Shown here: in pieces, positions 1 to 7,745 of the stretch | Position numbering within the stretch: the first letter of the stretch is position 1 | Layout: every line of letters begins with the position of its first letter | DNA from: JABAYQ01 sp042091225 | GTDB lineage: Bacteria; Bacteroidota; Bacteroidia; Flavobacteriales; UBA7312 | Direction: 5' to 3' | Length of the DNA: 19,457 bases | Assembly (NCBI GenBank): GCA_042091225.1 | Contig: JBELHW010000030.1 | Span: 1 to 19,457 of the forward strand | Made by a program: the position numbers and the translations under genes | Notes under the pieces: model-generated | Database searches by the model: none | The model's input: only the letters and a program-made list of their open reading frames with translations | What the model was told of the DNA's origin: nothing

Positions 1-1982
1 ATGATGGTGCTGCAACTATGGACTGGATGGAGCAAGAGCAAGAAAGAGGTATAACGATTACGTCCGCTGCAACTACTTTAAATTGGAATTACAGAGAGCA
101 AGATTATCACGTAAACATAATTGACACTCCTGGTCACGTTGACTTTACTGTTGAGGTTAATAGATCGCTTCGTGTTTTAGATGGTTTAGTTTTCTTGTTT
201 AGTGCTGTTGATGGTGTTGAGCCACAATCAGAAACAAATTGGAGACTTGCTGATAACTATAATGTACCAAGAATAGGATTTGTTAACAAGATGGACCGTC
301 AAGGTTCTGATTTCTTAAATGTATGTAAACAAGTTAAAGAAATGCTTGGATCTCATGCATTACCCTTACAAATTCCTATCGGTAATGAGGAGAATTTTAA
401 AGGAGTAGTTGATTTAATTAACTTCAAAGGTATTGTTTGGAATGAGGAGGACATGGGTATGACTTTCGAAGTAATTGAAATTCCAGAAGATGTTATTGAT
501 GAAGCAAGAGATTACAGAGGGAAATTATTGGAAGCAGTAGCTGAATTTGATGATACTCTACTAGAAAAATACTTTGAAGATGAAAATTCTTTAACAGAAA
601 GAGAAATACTTCTTGCACTTAGACAAGCTACCATAGCGGGTAAAGTTATACCTATGATGTGTGGTTCTGCATTTAAAAATAAAGGCGTCCAGGCTATGTT
701 AGATATGGTAATGGAAATTTTGCCATCTCCAATCGATACAGAAGCTATTGTAGGTACTAATCCAAGAACTGAAGAGGAAGAAAGTAGAAAACCTTCTGTA
801 GATGATCCTTTTGCTGCTTTGGCATTCAAAATAGCAACTGACCCCTATGTAGGAAGATTATGTTTTACTAGAGCCTATTCTGGAGTTTTAGATTCTGGTT
901 CGTACGTACACAATTCAAGAACTGGAAAAAAAGAAAGAATTTCTAGAATTTTTCAGATGCATGCAAACAAGCAAAACCAGATTACTGAATTACAAGCTGG
1001 TGATATAGCTGCTCTTGCAGGATTTAAAGATATTAGAACTGGAGATACTTTGTGTGCTGAGAAGTCACCTATTGTTTTAGAGTCTATGGACTTTCCTGAT
1101 CCTGTGATTGGTATTGCAATTGAGCCTAAAACTCAAAAAGATATGGATAAATTAGGAGTTGCACTTGGTAAATTAGCTGAGGAAGATCCTACATTTACTG
1201 TTAAAACAGATGAAGATTCAGGACAGACAATTATCTCTGGAATGGGAGAACTTCACTTAGATATCATTACCGATCGTCTTAAAAGAGAGTTTGGTGTTGA
1301 ATGTAATCAGGGTGCTCCAAGAGTTTCATATAAAGAAACAATTAAGAATACTATAACATCAAGAGAGACTTACAAAAAGCAATCTGGTGGTAGAGGTAAA
1401 TTTGCTGACATGCAATTTGAGATCTCTCCAATTGATGAGGATTTTGAGGGAGATGGATTACAGTTTGTTGATCAAATTAAAGGTGGATCAATTCCAAAAG
1501 AATTTATTCCTTCTATTAAGAAAGGTTTTGAGCAAGCTATGAGTAATGGTGTTTTAGCTGGTTATACAGTTGATTCATTAAAAGTTCGACTTTTTGATGG
1601 TTCATTCCACGACGTCGATTCTGATGCTCTATCATTTGAAATCTGTGCTAAATTAGCATTTAAAAATTCTTGTAAACAAGCTAGTCCAGTATTACTTGAA
1701 CCTATAATGAAAGTTGAGGTTGTAACGCCAGAACAAAATATGGGTGATGTTGTTGCCGATCTTAATAGAAGAAGAGGTATTATGCAGGGTATGGATTCTA
1801 GAAATGGAGCTGAAGTTGTTAAAGCTAACGTGCCACTTTCTGAAATGTTTGGTTATGTAACTACTCTAAGAACAATTACATCGGGTAGAGCTACTTCTAC
1901 AATGGAATTTTCACATTATGCTGAGTGCCCAAATAATATTGCTGATGATGTAATTGCTGAAGCTAACGGAACAAAAAAATAA
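1..1982 (+). CDS. fusA: Elongation factor G (EF-G), 5'-truncated by window edge
   Basis: This is the translational GTPase that moves tRNAs and mRNA through the ribosome and, with RRF, recycles ribosomes. About 659 residues are visible. The frame is already open at base 3 (DGAAT before the first visible Met at base 18), so that Met is internal, inside the G2/switch I region. Roughly the first 45-50 residues, including the P-loop G1 motif, lie outside the window. Visible GTPase motifs are ERGITI (G2), DTPGH (G3, about visible residues 41-45, with the catalytic His), NKMD (G4, about 95-98) and CGSAF (G5, near base 660). Domain II and the C-terminal domains III-V follow, including the domain IV tip motif FHDVDSD. 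The start lies upstream, probably after rpsL and rpsG. rpsJ follows after 18 bases with no tuf gene between. The C-terminus is intact and the identification is secure. Confidence 0.98.
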   Translation, partial: DGAATMDWMEQEQERGITITSAATTLNWNYREQDYHVNIIDTPGHVDFTVEVNRSLRVLDGLVFLFSAVDGVEPQSETNWRLADNYNVPRIGFVNKMDRQGSDFLNVCKQVKEMLGSHALPLQIPIGNEENFKGVVDLINFKGIVWNEEDMGMTFEVIEIPEDVIDEARDYRGKLLEAVAEFDDTLLEKYFEDENSLTEREILLALRQATIAGKVIPMMCGSAFKNKGVQAMLDMVMEILPSPIDTEAIVGTNPRTEEEESRKPSVDDPFAALAFKIATDPYVGRLCFTRAYSGVLDSGSYVHNSRTGKKERISRIFQMHANKQNQITELQAGDIAALAGFKDIRTGDTLCAEKSPIVLESMDFPDPVIGIAIEPKTQKDMDKLGVALGKLAEEDPTFTVKTDEDSGQTIISGMGELHLDIITDRLKREFGVECNQGAPRVSYKETIKNTITSRETYKKQSGGRGKFADMQFEISPIDEDFEGDGLQFVDQIKGGSIPKEFIPSIKKGFEQAMSNGVLAGYTVDSLKVRLFDGSFHDVDSDALSFEICAKLAFKNSCKQASPVLLEPIMKVEVVTPEQNMGDVVADLNRRRGIMQGMDSRNGAEVVKANVPLSEMFGYVTTLRTITSGRATSTMEFSHYAECPNNIADDVIAEANGTKK

Positions 1983-2000
1983 GAAAGAATTCATAAAATT

Positions 2001-2306
2001 ATGAGTCAAAAAATTAGAATAAAATTACAATCTTATGATCACAACTTAGTAGATAAGTCTGCTGAAAAGATCGTAAAAACAGTTAAGTCTGCTGGTGCAG
2101 TTGTAAGTGGACCTATTCCACTACCAACACATAAAAGAATTTATACTGTCTTACGTTCTCCTCACGTAAACAAAAAATCTAGAGAGCAATTTCAGTTGTG
2201 TGCTCACAAGAGATTAATGGATATTTACTCTACTTCTTCTAACACCATCGATGCTTTGATGAAGTTAGAATTACCGAGTGGAGTTGATGTAGAAATCAAA
2301 GTTTGA
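2001..2306 (+). CDS. rpsJ: 30S ribosomal protein S10
   Basis: S10 is a small protein of the 30S head. In many bacteria it is also NusE, a partner of NusB in antitermination. The 101-residue product has the family length and the expected start (MSQKIRIKLQSYDH). Further family motifs are GPIPLPT and an HVNKKSREQF loop near residues 53-62. The ATG is preceded by an A/T-rich leader with no Shine-Dalgarno. It lies 18 bases after fusA and 25 before rplC. That leaves no room for the long S10 leader through which L4 controls this operon in enterobacteria, so regulation must come from further upstream or work differently. Confidence 0.98.
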   Translation: MSQKIRIKLQSYDHNLVDKSAEKIVKTVKSAGAVVSGPIPLPTHKRIYTVLRSPHVNKKSREQFQLCAHKRLMDIYSTSSNTIDALMKLELPSGVDVEIKV

Positions 2307-2331
2307 TAATTTAATTATATAAAATTAAACA

Positions 2332-2949
2332 ATGTCAGGAATAATTGGAAAAAAAGTTGGTATGACCAGCATCTTCGACGTAAATGGGAAAAACATCCCA
2401 TGTACTGTTATTGAAGCTGGACCATGCGTAGTTACTCAGGTTAAAACTTCTGAGACGGATGGTTATAATGCCCTACAGTTAGGTTTTGGAGATCAGAAAG
2501 AACATAGAATGAATAAACCTCAAATGGGTCATTTCAAAAAATCTGGTTCTACTCCTAAAAAGAAGATAGTTGAGTTTAGAGATTTTGAAGGTGAGCATGC
2601 TCTCGGTTCTTCAATTTCTGTTGATATATTCGAAGAAGGAGAATATGTTGATGTTTCTGGTACTTCTAAAGGTAAAGGTTTTCAGGGTGTAGTAAAACGC
2701 CACAACTTTAGAGGTGTTGGTGATGCTACTCACGGTCAGCATAATCGCTTAAGAGCTCCTGGTTCTATTGGTGCTGCATCTTACCCTGCTCGTGTATTTA
2801 AAGGTATGCGAATGGCCGGCCAAATGGGAAATGAAAAAGTTAAGGTAACAAACCTTCAGGTGATGAAAATTTTCACTGAGAAAAATATATTAGTAGTTAA
2901 AGGAGCAGTTCCTGGAGCTAAAAATTCATATGTAATTGTTGAGAAATAA
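2332..2949 (+). CDS. rplC: 50S ribosomal protein L3
   Basis: L3 is one of the first proteins to bind 23S rRNA and reaches towards the peptidyl transferase centre with a long loop. The product is 205 residues, normal for the family. It begins MSGIIGKKVGMTSIF and carries the hallmark stretch THGQHNRLRAPGSIG around residues 138-152, followed by FKGMRMAGQMG. The His-Gly-Gln of that stretch corresponds to the region where a Gln is methylated in Escherichia coli L3 (family knowledge). The stop codon overlaps the rplD start by one base (TAATG), which suggests translational coupling between L3 and L4. Confidence 0.98.
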   Translation: MSGIIGKKVGMTSIFDVNGKNIPCTVIEAGPCVVTQVKTSETDGYNALQLGFGDQKEHRMNKPQMGHFKKSGSTPKKKIVEFRDFEGEHALGSSISVDIFEEGEYVDVSGTSKGKGFQGVVKRHNFRGVGDATHGQHNRLRAPGSIGAASYPARVFKGMRMAGQMGNEKVKVTNLQVMKIFTEKNILVVKGAVPGAKNSYVIVEK

Positions 2950-3575
2950 TGGAATTAGCAGTTTACAGTATAGACGGTAAAAAAACAAGCAAGAAAATTA
3001 AGCTTGAAAAATCAATTTTTGGTGCAGAGCCTAATAATCATGCTATTTACTTAGACGTAAAGCAATATCTTGCAAATCAAAGACAAGGTACGCACAAGTC
3101 TAAAGAACGTGGCGAGATCACCGGTAGTACTAGAAAAATTAAAAAACAAAAAGGAACAGGTACAGCTCGTGCTGGTTCAATTAAAAACCCTTTATTTAGA
3201 AGTGGTGGTAGAGTTTTCGGACCTAAACCAAAAGACTATGGTTTTAAATTGAATAAAAAAGTTAAGCGTTTAGCAAGACAATCAGCTTTGTCTATTATGG
3301 CTAAAAGCAAGAATATAACTGTTCTTGAAGATTTTTCGTTTGATTCACCTAAAACTAAACAGTATTTAGATATACTAAACAGTTTTGAGTTAAATGGAAA
3401 GAAAACGTTATTAATTCTTAACGAACCAAATCAGAACATTTACTTATCTGCAAGAAATATTCAGAGAACCAATGTTACCACTGCTGCTAATTTGAATACA
3501 TATCAAATTATGAATGCCGGTAATATTTTGATGTTAGAAAGTTCTATTAAGGGAGTTGAAAATTCATTAAGCTAA
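2949..3575 (+). CDS. rplD: 50S ribosomal protein L4
   Basis: L4 has a globular domain on the 50S surface and an extended loop lining the peptide exit tunnel. The 208-residue product starts MELAVYSIDGK. It contains the tunnel-loop segment at about residues 58-92, with the conserved GSTRKIKKQKGTGTARAGS run and FGPKPKDY. The C-terminal half has the expected Rossmann-like region (TLLILNEPN). The ATG shares its A with the rplC stop codon. In E. coli L4 is also the autogenous repressor of the S10 operon; no matching leader structure is evident here. rplW follows after 5 bases. Confidence 0.97.
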   Translation: MELAVYSIDGKKTSKKIKLEKSIFGAEPNNHAIYLDVKQYLANQRQGTHKSKERGEITGSTRKIKKQKGTGTARAGSIKNPLFRSGGRVFGPKPKDYGFKLNKKVKRLARQSALSIMAKSKNITVLEDFSFDSPKTKQYLDILNSFELNGKKTLLILNEPNQNIYLSARNIQRTNVTTAANLNTYQIMNAGNILMLESSIKGVENSLS

Positions 3576-3580
3576 AAGAA

Positions 3581-3871
3581 ATGAGTATTTTAATAAAACC
3601 AATTATCACTGAAAAAATGACTGCTCAAAGCGAAAAATTTAATCGTTTTGGTTTTGTTGTTGATCGCAATGCTAACAAGATACAAATTAAAGCTGCTGTT
3701 GAAGAAGCTTATGGAGTTAGTGTTGATTCAGTTAGAACCATGATTTACGCTGGTAAAACTAAAAGTAGATTTACTAAAGCTGGTGTTATAAGTGGAAGAA
3801 CTAATCACATAAAAAAGGCAATTGTTCAACTTTCTGAAGGCGATACGATTGATTTTTATAGTAATATATAA
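3581..3871 (+). CDS. rplW: 50S ribosomal protein L23
   Basis: L23 sits at the tunnel exit of the 50S subunit, where it docks the signal recognition particle and trigger factor. The 96-residue product matches the family length. It has the N-terminal IKPIITEKMT motif, the VVDRNANKIQIKAAVEEAYGV segment typical of the fold (about residues 26-46, with DRxANKxxIKxAVE-type spacing), and a shortened basic loop. It lies between rplD and rplB with 5 bases on each side, in the standard S10 order. No Shine-Dalgarno is visible; the leader is simply A-rich. Confidence 0.97.
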   Translation: MSILIKPIITEKMTAQSEKFNRFGFVVDRNANKIQIKAAVEEAYGVSVDSVRTMIYAGKTKSRFTKAGVISGRTNHIKKAIVQLSEGDTIDFYSNI

Positions 3872-3876
3872 TAACG

Positions 3877-4704
3877 ATGGGAGTTAGAAAATTAAAACCA
3901 ACGACCCCTGGTCAAAGATTCATGGTCCTAAACGACTTTGATGCTTTAACTACAGGAAATAACCCTGAGAAATCTTTAATTCTAAAGAAATCTAAATCGG
4001 GTGGAAGAAATAATACTGGTAAAATGACAATGCGTCATACTGGTGGTGGTCACAAAAGAAGATATAGAGTTATTGACTTCAAAAGAGATAAGTTTAATAT
4101 CCCTGCTGTAGTTAAGACTATTGAATACGATCCGAACAGAACAGCATTTATTGCACTATTAAATTACGCTGACGGAGAGAAAAGATATATGATTGCTCCA
4201 AACGGTCTTAAAGAAGGTCAAACAGTCCTTTCTGGCAAAGATATTGCTCCAGAAGTTGGTAATACTCTGTTTCTTTCTGAGATTCCTTTAGGCGCAACTA
4301 TTCATAATATTGAATTAAGACCTAGTCAGGGAGGTGTATTAGTGCGAAGCGCTGGGGCATACGCTCAATTAATGGCTAAAGATGGTAAATATGCAATTGT
4401 AAAGTTAGCTTCTGGTGAAGTTAGAATGATTTTACAAACTTGCTTAGCAACTATTGGATCAGTATCTAATTCAGAACATAGTTTACAAAACTCGGGTAAA
4501 GCTGGTCGTAGCCGATGGTTGGGTAGAAGACCAAGAACAAGACCTGTTGCAATGAACCCAGTTGATCATCCTATGGGTGGTGGTGAAGGTAGAGCTTCAG
4601 GAGGACATCCTAGATCGAGAAATGGTATTCCTGCAAAAGGTTATAAAACTCGTGCTAAAAAGAATAAGTCTAATATTTATATTGTCGAAAGACGTAAAAA
4701 GTAA
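3877..4704 (+). CDS. rplB: 50S ribosomal protein L2
   Basis: L2 is a core 50S protein needed for subunit association and peptidyl transferase activity. The 275-residue product has the RNA-binding N-terminal half (RHTGGGHKRRYRVIDFKR around residues 54-71). The C-terminal signature VDHPMGGGEGRASGGHP lies near residues 228-244 and contains the strongly conserved His-Pro-Met-Gly-Gly-Gly-Glu. A basic tail ends in IVERRKK. Its first five codons are identical at base level to those of rplV (both MGVRK). It lies 5 bases after rplW and 6 before rpsS. Confidence 0.98.
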   Translation: MGVRKLKPTTPGQRFMVLNDFDALTTGNNPEKSLILKKSKSGGRNNTGKMTMRHTGGGHKRRYRVIDFKRDKFNIPAVVKTIEYDPNRTAFIALLNYADGEKRYMIAPNGLKEGQTVLSGKDIAPEVGNTLFLSEIPLGATIHNIELRPSQGGVLVRSAGAYAQLMAKDGKYAIVKLASGEVRMILQTCLATIGSVSNSEHSLQNSGKAGRSRWLGRRPRTRPVAMNPVDHPMGGGEGRASGGHPRSRNGIPAKGYKTRAKKNKSNIYIVERRKK

Positions 4705-4710
4705 TTAAAA

Positions 4711-4980
4711 ATGGCTAGATCACTTAAAAAAGGACCATACATACATTACAAGCTTCAAAGAAAAGTTGAAGTAAATATTACTTCTGGTAAAAGTGATGTA
4801 ATTAAAACTTGGTCAAGAGCTTCAATGATTTCACCTGAATTTGTAGGGCAAACAATTGCAGTTCATAATGGTAGACAATTTGTACCTGTTTTTGTTACAG
4901 AAAACATGGTAGGTCATAAGTTAGGTGAGTTTTCACCTACAAGAACCTACAGAGGTCATGGTGGAAATAAAAAGAAATAG
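4711..4980 (+). CDS. rpsS: 30S ribosomal protein S19
   Basis: S19 binds 16S rRNA in the 30S head together with S13 and contacts the A-site finger of the large subunit. The 89-residue product starts MARSLKKGPYIHYKL. It has the family motif region TWSRASMISPEFVGQTIAVHNG (about residues 33-54) and the C-terminal signature KLGEFSPTRTYRGHGG. Length and start match the family exactly. The leader is A/T-rich (AATTAAAA before the ATG) with no Shine-Dalgarno. Confidence 0.98.
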   Translation: MARSLKKGPYIHYKLQRKVEVNITSGKSDVIKTWSRASMISPEFVGQTIAVHNGRQFVPVFVTENMVGHKLGEFSPTRTYRGHGGNKKK

Positions 4981-4996
4981 ATAAATATTTTATCAA

Positions 4997-5410
4997 ATGG
5001 GAGTTAGAAAAAGAAATAAAGCTGAATTATTAAAAGAATCTCGCAAGAGTCTTGCTTTTGCAAAACTTAATAATTGTCCTACATCTCCAAGAAAAATGAG
5101 ATTAGTTGCTGATATCATTAGAGGATTGGATGTAGACAAAGCATTAAACATTTTAAAGTTCAATCCAAAAGAAGCTTCTAATCGTTTAGAAAAGTTACTA
5201 TTATCTGCCCTTTCTAATTGGGAGAGCAAAAATGAAGGATCAAGAATAGAAGATAATAATCTTTTTGTTCAAGAAATAACTGTTGATAGCGGTAGAATGC
5301 TCAAAAGAGTTCAGCCTGCACCTCAGGGTAGAGCACACAGAATAAGAAAAAGATCCAATCACGTAACAATTGTTTTGGGTAGTAGAAAAGAAGAAAAAGT
5401 AATAGCATAA
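4997..5410 (+). CDS. rplV: 50S ribosomal protein L22
   Basis: L22 binds several 23S rRNA domains, and its beta-hairpin lines the peptide exit tunnel near macrolide sites. The product is 137 residues, about 25 longer than the E. coli protein because of an N-terminal segment (MGVRKRNKAELLKESRK) that I recall as usual in Bacteroidota. The core CPTSPRKMRLVADIIRG follows (about residues 29-45). The tunnel hairpin contains RMLKRVQPAPQGRAHRIRKR (about residues 102-121), with no obvious deletion of the kind linked to macrolide resistance. Its stop overlaps the rpsC start by one base (TAATG). Confidence 0.97.
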   Translation: MGVRKRNKAELLKESRKSLAFAKLNNCPTSPRKMRLVADIIRGLDVDKALNILKFNPKEASNRLEKLLLSALSNWESKNEGSRIEDNNLFVQEITVDSGRMLKRVQPAPQGRAHRIRKRSNHVTIVLGSRKEEKVIA

Positions 5411-6123
5411 TGGGACAAAAAACAAATCCAATAGGTAATAGATTAGGATACATCAAAGGATGGGATTCTAACTGGTATGGTGGAAGAAATTATGGCGATA
5501 AAATTGCTGAAGACAGCAAAATACGTCAATATATAGGAGTTCGTTTATCAAATGCAAGTATCGCAAAAGTAGTTATCGAGCGTACACTTAAAATGGTAAC
5601 AATTACAATTCATACTGCTCGTCCAGGAATTATTATTGGTAAAGGCGGTCAAGAAGTTGATAAACTTCGTGAGGAATTAAAAAAGATAACTAAAAAAGAT
5701 GTTCAGATTAACATTTTTGAAGTTAAACGCCCCGAGTTAGATGCTAGACTAGTTGCTGCTAGTATTGCAAGACAGATAGAGGGAAGAATTTCTTTTAGAA
5801 GAGCAATCAAAATGGCAATTGCTGGTACTATGAGAATGGGAGCTGAAGGAATCAAAGTAAAAATTTCTGGTCGTTTAAATGGTGCGGAAATGGCAAGATC
5901 TGAAATGTTTAAAGATGGTAGAACTCCATTACATACTTTTAGAGCTGATATTGATTACGCTCTTGAAGAAGCTCATACAACTTATGGCCGAATTGGAATA
6001 AAGGTATGGATTTGTAAAGGAGAAGTATATGGAGTACGTGATCTATCTCCTAATGTAGGTCAAACTAAAAAAGCTGGAGGATCTAATTCGAACTCTGGTA
6101 AATTTAAGAGAAGAAGAAAATAA
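5410..6123 (+). CDS. rpsC: 30S ribosomal protein S3
   Basis: S3 lies at the mRNA entry side of the 30S subunit and contributes to helicase activity on incoming mRNA. The 237-residue product starts MGQKTNPIGNRLG. It has a type II KH domain with the GxxG-type loop in PGIIIGKGGQEVDKLREEL (about residues 73-91). The C-terminal domain includes KVKISGRLNGAEMARSE and a GRIGIKVWI motif, and a Ser/Asn/Lys-rich tail ends in KRRRK. The ATG overlaps the rplV stop by one base, so its translation is probably coupled to L22. Confidence 0.98.
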   Translation: MGQKTNPIGNRLGYIKGWDSNWYGGRNYGDKIAEDSKIRQYIGVRLSNASIAKVVIERTLKMVTITIHTARPGIIIGKGGQEVDKLREELKKITKKDVQINIFEVKRPELDARLVAASIARQIEGRISFRRAIKMAIAGTMRMGAEGIKVKISGRLNGAEMARSEMFKDGRTPLHTFRADIDYALEEAHTTYGRIGIKVWICKGEVYGVRDLSPNVGQTKKAGGSNSNSGKFKRRRK

Positions 6124-6146
6124 TTTAAGATAAAAGGGTTAACGAT

Positions 6147-6569
6147 ATGTTACAGCCAAAGAAGACAAAGTTTAGAAAGATGCAAAAGGGCAAAATGAAA
6201 GGTTTTGCTCAAAGAGGAAGTCAGTTGGCTTTTGGTTCTTTCGGAATAAAAGCATTAGAAGAAACATGGATTACAGCTCGTCAAATTGAAGCAGCTCGTA
6301 TTGCAGTTACAAGATACATGAAGCGTCAGGGACAAGTGTGGATTCGTATTTTTCCAGACAAACCAATTACCAAAAAACCTGCTGAAGTAAGAATGGGTAA
6401 AGGTAAAGGTGCTCCAGAATATTGGGCAGCAGTTGTTCGTCCTGGAAGGATGTTGTTTGAATGTGATGGTGTTTCTAGAGAAGTTGCACAAGAAGCATTA
6501 CGTCTAGCGTCTCAAAAATTACCAATTAAAACAAAGTTTGTAGTTAGAAGAGACTACATTGATGCTTAA
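6147..6569 (+). CDS. rplP: 50S ribosomal protein L16
   Basis: L16 helps to position tRNA in the A site and is a late assembly protein of the 50S subunit. The 140-residue product starts MLQPKKTKFRKMQKGKMKG. It contains the signature EVRMGKGKGAPEYW around residues 80-93. Arg82 corresponds to the position hydroxylated in E. coli L16 (E. coli Arg81; family knowledge), but whether this organism carries that modification cannot be told. The leader before the ATG (AAAAGGGTTAACGAT) is slightly more G-rich than its neighbours but is not a convincing Shine-Dalgarno. Gaps are 23 bases to rpsC and 11 to rpmC. Confidence 0.98.
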   Translation: MLQPKKTKFRKMQKGKMKGFAQRGSQLAFGSFGIKALEETWITARQIEAARIAVTRYMKRQGQVWIRIFPDKPITKKPAEVRMGKGKGAPEYWAAVVRPGRMLFECDGVSREVAQEALRLASQKLPIKTKFVVRRDYIDA

Positions 6570-6580
6570 TATATTTGAAA

Positions 6581-6781
6581 ATGAAACAGTCTGTTATTAG
6601 AGAAATGGCTACAAACGAGTTAGAAGATCTTTTAGATCAAGAACAAGCTCGTATAGAAAAAATGAAAGTTAATCACATGGTTTCTCCTCTGGAAAACCCT
6701 AAACAATTAACTTTTGCAAGAAAAACAATTGCTCGTATTCAAACCGAATTACGATCTAGAGAATTAAATGAAGCAATTTAG
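6581..6781 (+). CDS. rpmC: 50S ribosomal protein L29
   Basis: L29 is a small two-helix protein near the tunnel exit, next to L23, and forms part of the chaperone and SRP docking platform. From this ATG the product is 66 residues (MKQSVIREMATNELEDLL), the normal size. An in-frame TTG six bases upstream would add two residues, but the ATG matches homologues and is preferred. The sequence is almost entirely amphipathic helix, with the family-like NPKQLTFARKTIARIQTEL near residues 39-57. The stop codon TAG runs into an AGGAG just before rpsQ. Confidence 0.95.
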   Translation: MKQSVIREMATNELEDLLDQEQARIEKMKVNHMVSPLENPKQLTFARKTIARIQTELRSRELNEAI

Positions 6782-6786
6782 GAGAT

Positions 6787-7038
6787 ATGAGAAACCTAAG
6801 AAAAGAAAGAATAGGAACAGTTACTAGCAATAAAATGGAGAAATCTATTGTAATTTCTGTAACTCGTAAGGAGAAACATCCACTTTACGGTAAGTTCGTT
6901 AAGAAAACAAGTAAATTTGTCGCTCACGATGAAAAAAATGAGTGCAATGCTGGTGATACCGTGCGAATTATGGAAACTAGACCGCTAAGTAAAAACAAGT
7001 GTTGGAGATTAGTTGAAATTTTAGAAAGAGCTAAGTAA
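6787..7038 (+). CDS. rpsQ: 30S ribosomal protein S17
   Basis: S17 is an OB-fold primary binder of 16S rRNA in the 30S body. The product is 83 residues. It starts MRNLRKERIGTVTSNKMEKSIVI and continues with HPLYGKFVKKTSKFVAHDE and the end motif ETRPLSKNKCWRLVEI; the latter is the family signature for the C-terminal strand. It is the only start here preceded by an AGGAG (6780-6784), but that lies just 2 bases from the ATG and overlaps the rpmC stop, so it is probably not a working Shine-Dalgarno. rplN starts 1 base after the stop. Confidence 0.97.
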   Translation: MRNLRKERIGTVTSNKMEKSIVISVTRKEKHPLYGKFVKKTSKFVAHDEKNECNAGDTVRIMETRPLSKNKCWRLVEILERAK

Positions 7039-7039
7039 A

Positions 7040-7408
7040 ATGATACAACAAGAAAGTAGATTAAAAGTTGCCGATAATTCTGGTGCCAAAGAAGTTCTTT
7101 GCATTAAAGTTTTAGGAGGTTCTAAAAGAAGATATGCTTCGATCGGCGATACAATTGTTATTACTGTTAAGGATGCAATTCCTTCTGGAAATATTAAAAA
7201 AGGTACAGTTGCAAAAGCTGTAGTTGTCAGAACTAAAAAAGAGATTCGTCGTCCAGATGGTTCATATATAAGATTTGACGATAACGCTTGTGTTCTTTTG
7301 AACCCGACTGGAGAAATGAGAGGTACTCGTATATTTGGCCCAGTTTCAAGAGAACTAAGAGACAAACAATACATGAAAATAGTTTCATTAGCACCTGAAG
7401 TACTTTAA
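7040..7408 (+). CDS. rplN: 50S ribosomal protein L14
   Basis: L14 is a small beta-barrel protein at the subunit interface, contacting 16S rRNA helix 14 and the silencing factor RsfS in other bacteria. The 122-residue product has exactly the family length. It starts MIQQESRLKVADNSGAKEV and contains KVLGGSKRRYASIGD and KAVVVRTKKEIRRPDGSYI. It ends RELRDKQYMKIVSLAPEVL. All are hallmark segments of bacterial L14. The start is only one base past the rpsQ stop, suggesting coupled translation. It opens the classical spc gene order. Confidence 0.98.
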   Translation: MIQQESRLKVADNSGAKEVLCIKVLGGSKRRYASIGDTIVITVKDAIPSGNIKKGTVAKAVVVRTKKEIRRPDGSYIRFDDNACVLLNPTGEMRGTRIFGPVSRELRDKQYMKIVSLAPEVL

Positions 7409-7421
7409 AATAAAAAAAATC

Positions 7422-7745
7422 ATGTCTAAGTTACACATCAAAAAAGGGGATACTGTTAAAGTTCTTTCAGGAAACTCGAAAGGCCAAGAAGGTAAAGTAA
7501 TCGAAGTTCTGATTGCTAAATCTCGCGCCATTGTAGAAGGAGTAAATATGGTATCCAAGCATTCGAAGCCCAATGCTGCGAATCCTCAAGGAGGAATCGT
7601 GAAAATGGAGGCTTCTATTCATATTTCTAATATTATGGTTGTTGATCCTAAATCAGGTAAGGCAAGTAGAATTGGTAGAAAAATAGATGAAAAAACAGAT
7701 AAATTAGTAAGATACTCTAAAAAATCAGGGGAAATAATAAAATAA
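7422..7745 (+). CDS. rplX: 50S ribosomal protein L24
   Basis: L24 is an assembly initiator protein that binds the 5' region of 23S rRNA near the tunnel exit. The product is 107 residues with a KOW motif near the N-terminus (IKKGDTVKVLSGNSKGQEGKV, about residues 6-26). The typical KPNAANPQGGIVKMEASIHISN follows. The leader contains an eight-A run (in 7411-7420) outside the coding sequence. The stop codon overlaps the rplE start by one base (TAATG), as for rplC/rplD and rplV/rpsC. Confidence 0.97.
   Translation: MSKLHIKKGDTVKVLSGNSKGQEGKVIEVLIAKSRAIVEGVNMVSKHSKPNAANPQGGIVKMEASIHISNIMVVDPKSGKASRIGRKIDEKTDKLVRYSKKSGEIIK

Noticed and set aside
18..20. First ATG of the open frame as a possible EF-G start.
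   Set aside because: The frame is open to the window edge and reads DGAAT before it, matching the EF-G switch I region, so this Met is internal.
512..829. Minus-strand open frames inside fusA and many other genes (for example 512-829, 11552-11854, 15764-16021).
   Set aside because: Each lies opposite a well-identified gene, resembles no protein family I know, and has no leader or promoter of its own. They are shadows of the coding strand.
3877..5011. An identical 15-base sequence at the starts of rplB (3877) and rplV (4997), both coding MGVRK.
   Set aside because: The similarity stops after five codons. Both N-termini are plausible for their families, so it looks like chance rather than a repeat or recombination site.
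6570..6577. TATATTTG, an exact match to the TAnnTTTG promoter box just before rpmC.
   Set aside because: It lies within a continuous operon, has no TTTG at the proper distance upstream, and would leave almost no leader. Chance matches are expected in AT-rich DNA.
6780..6784. AGGAG directly before the rpsQ start, the only Shine-Dalgarno-like motif in the cluster.
   Set aside because: It lies only 2 bases from the ATG and overlaps the rpmC stop codon, too close for normal pairing. It is best explained by chance.
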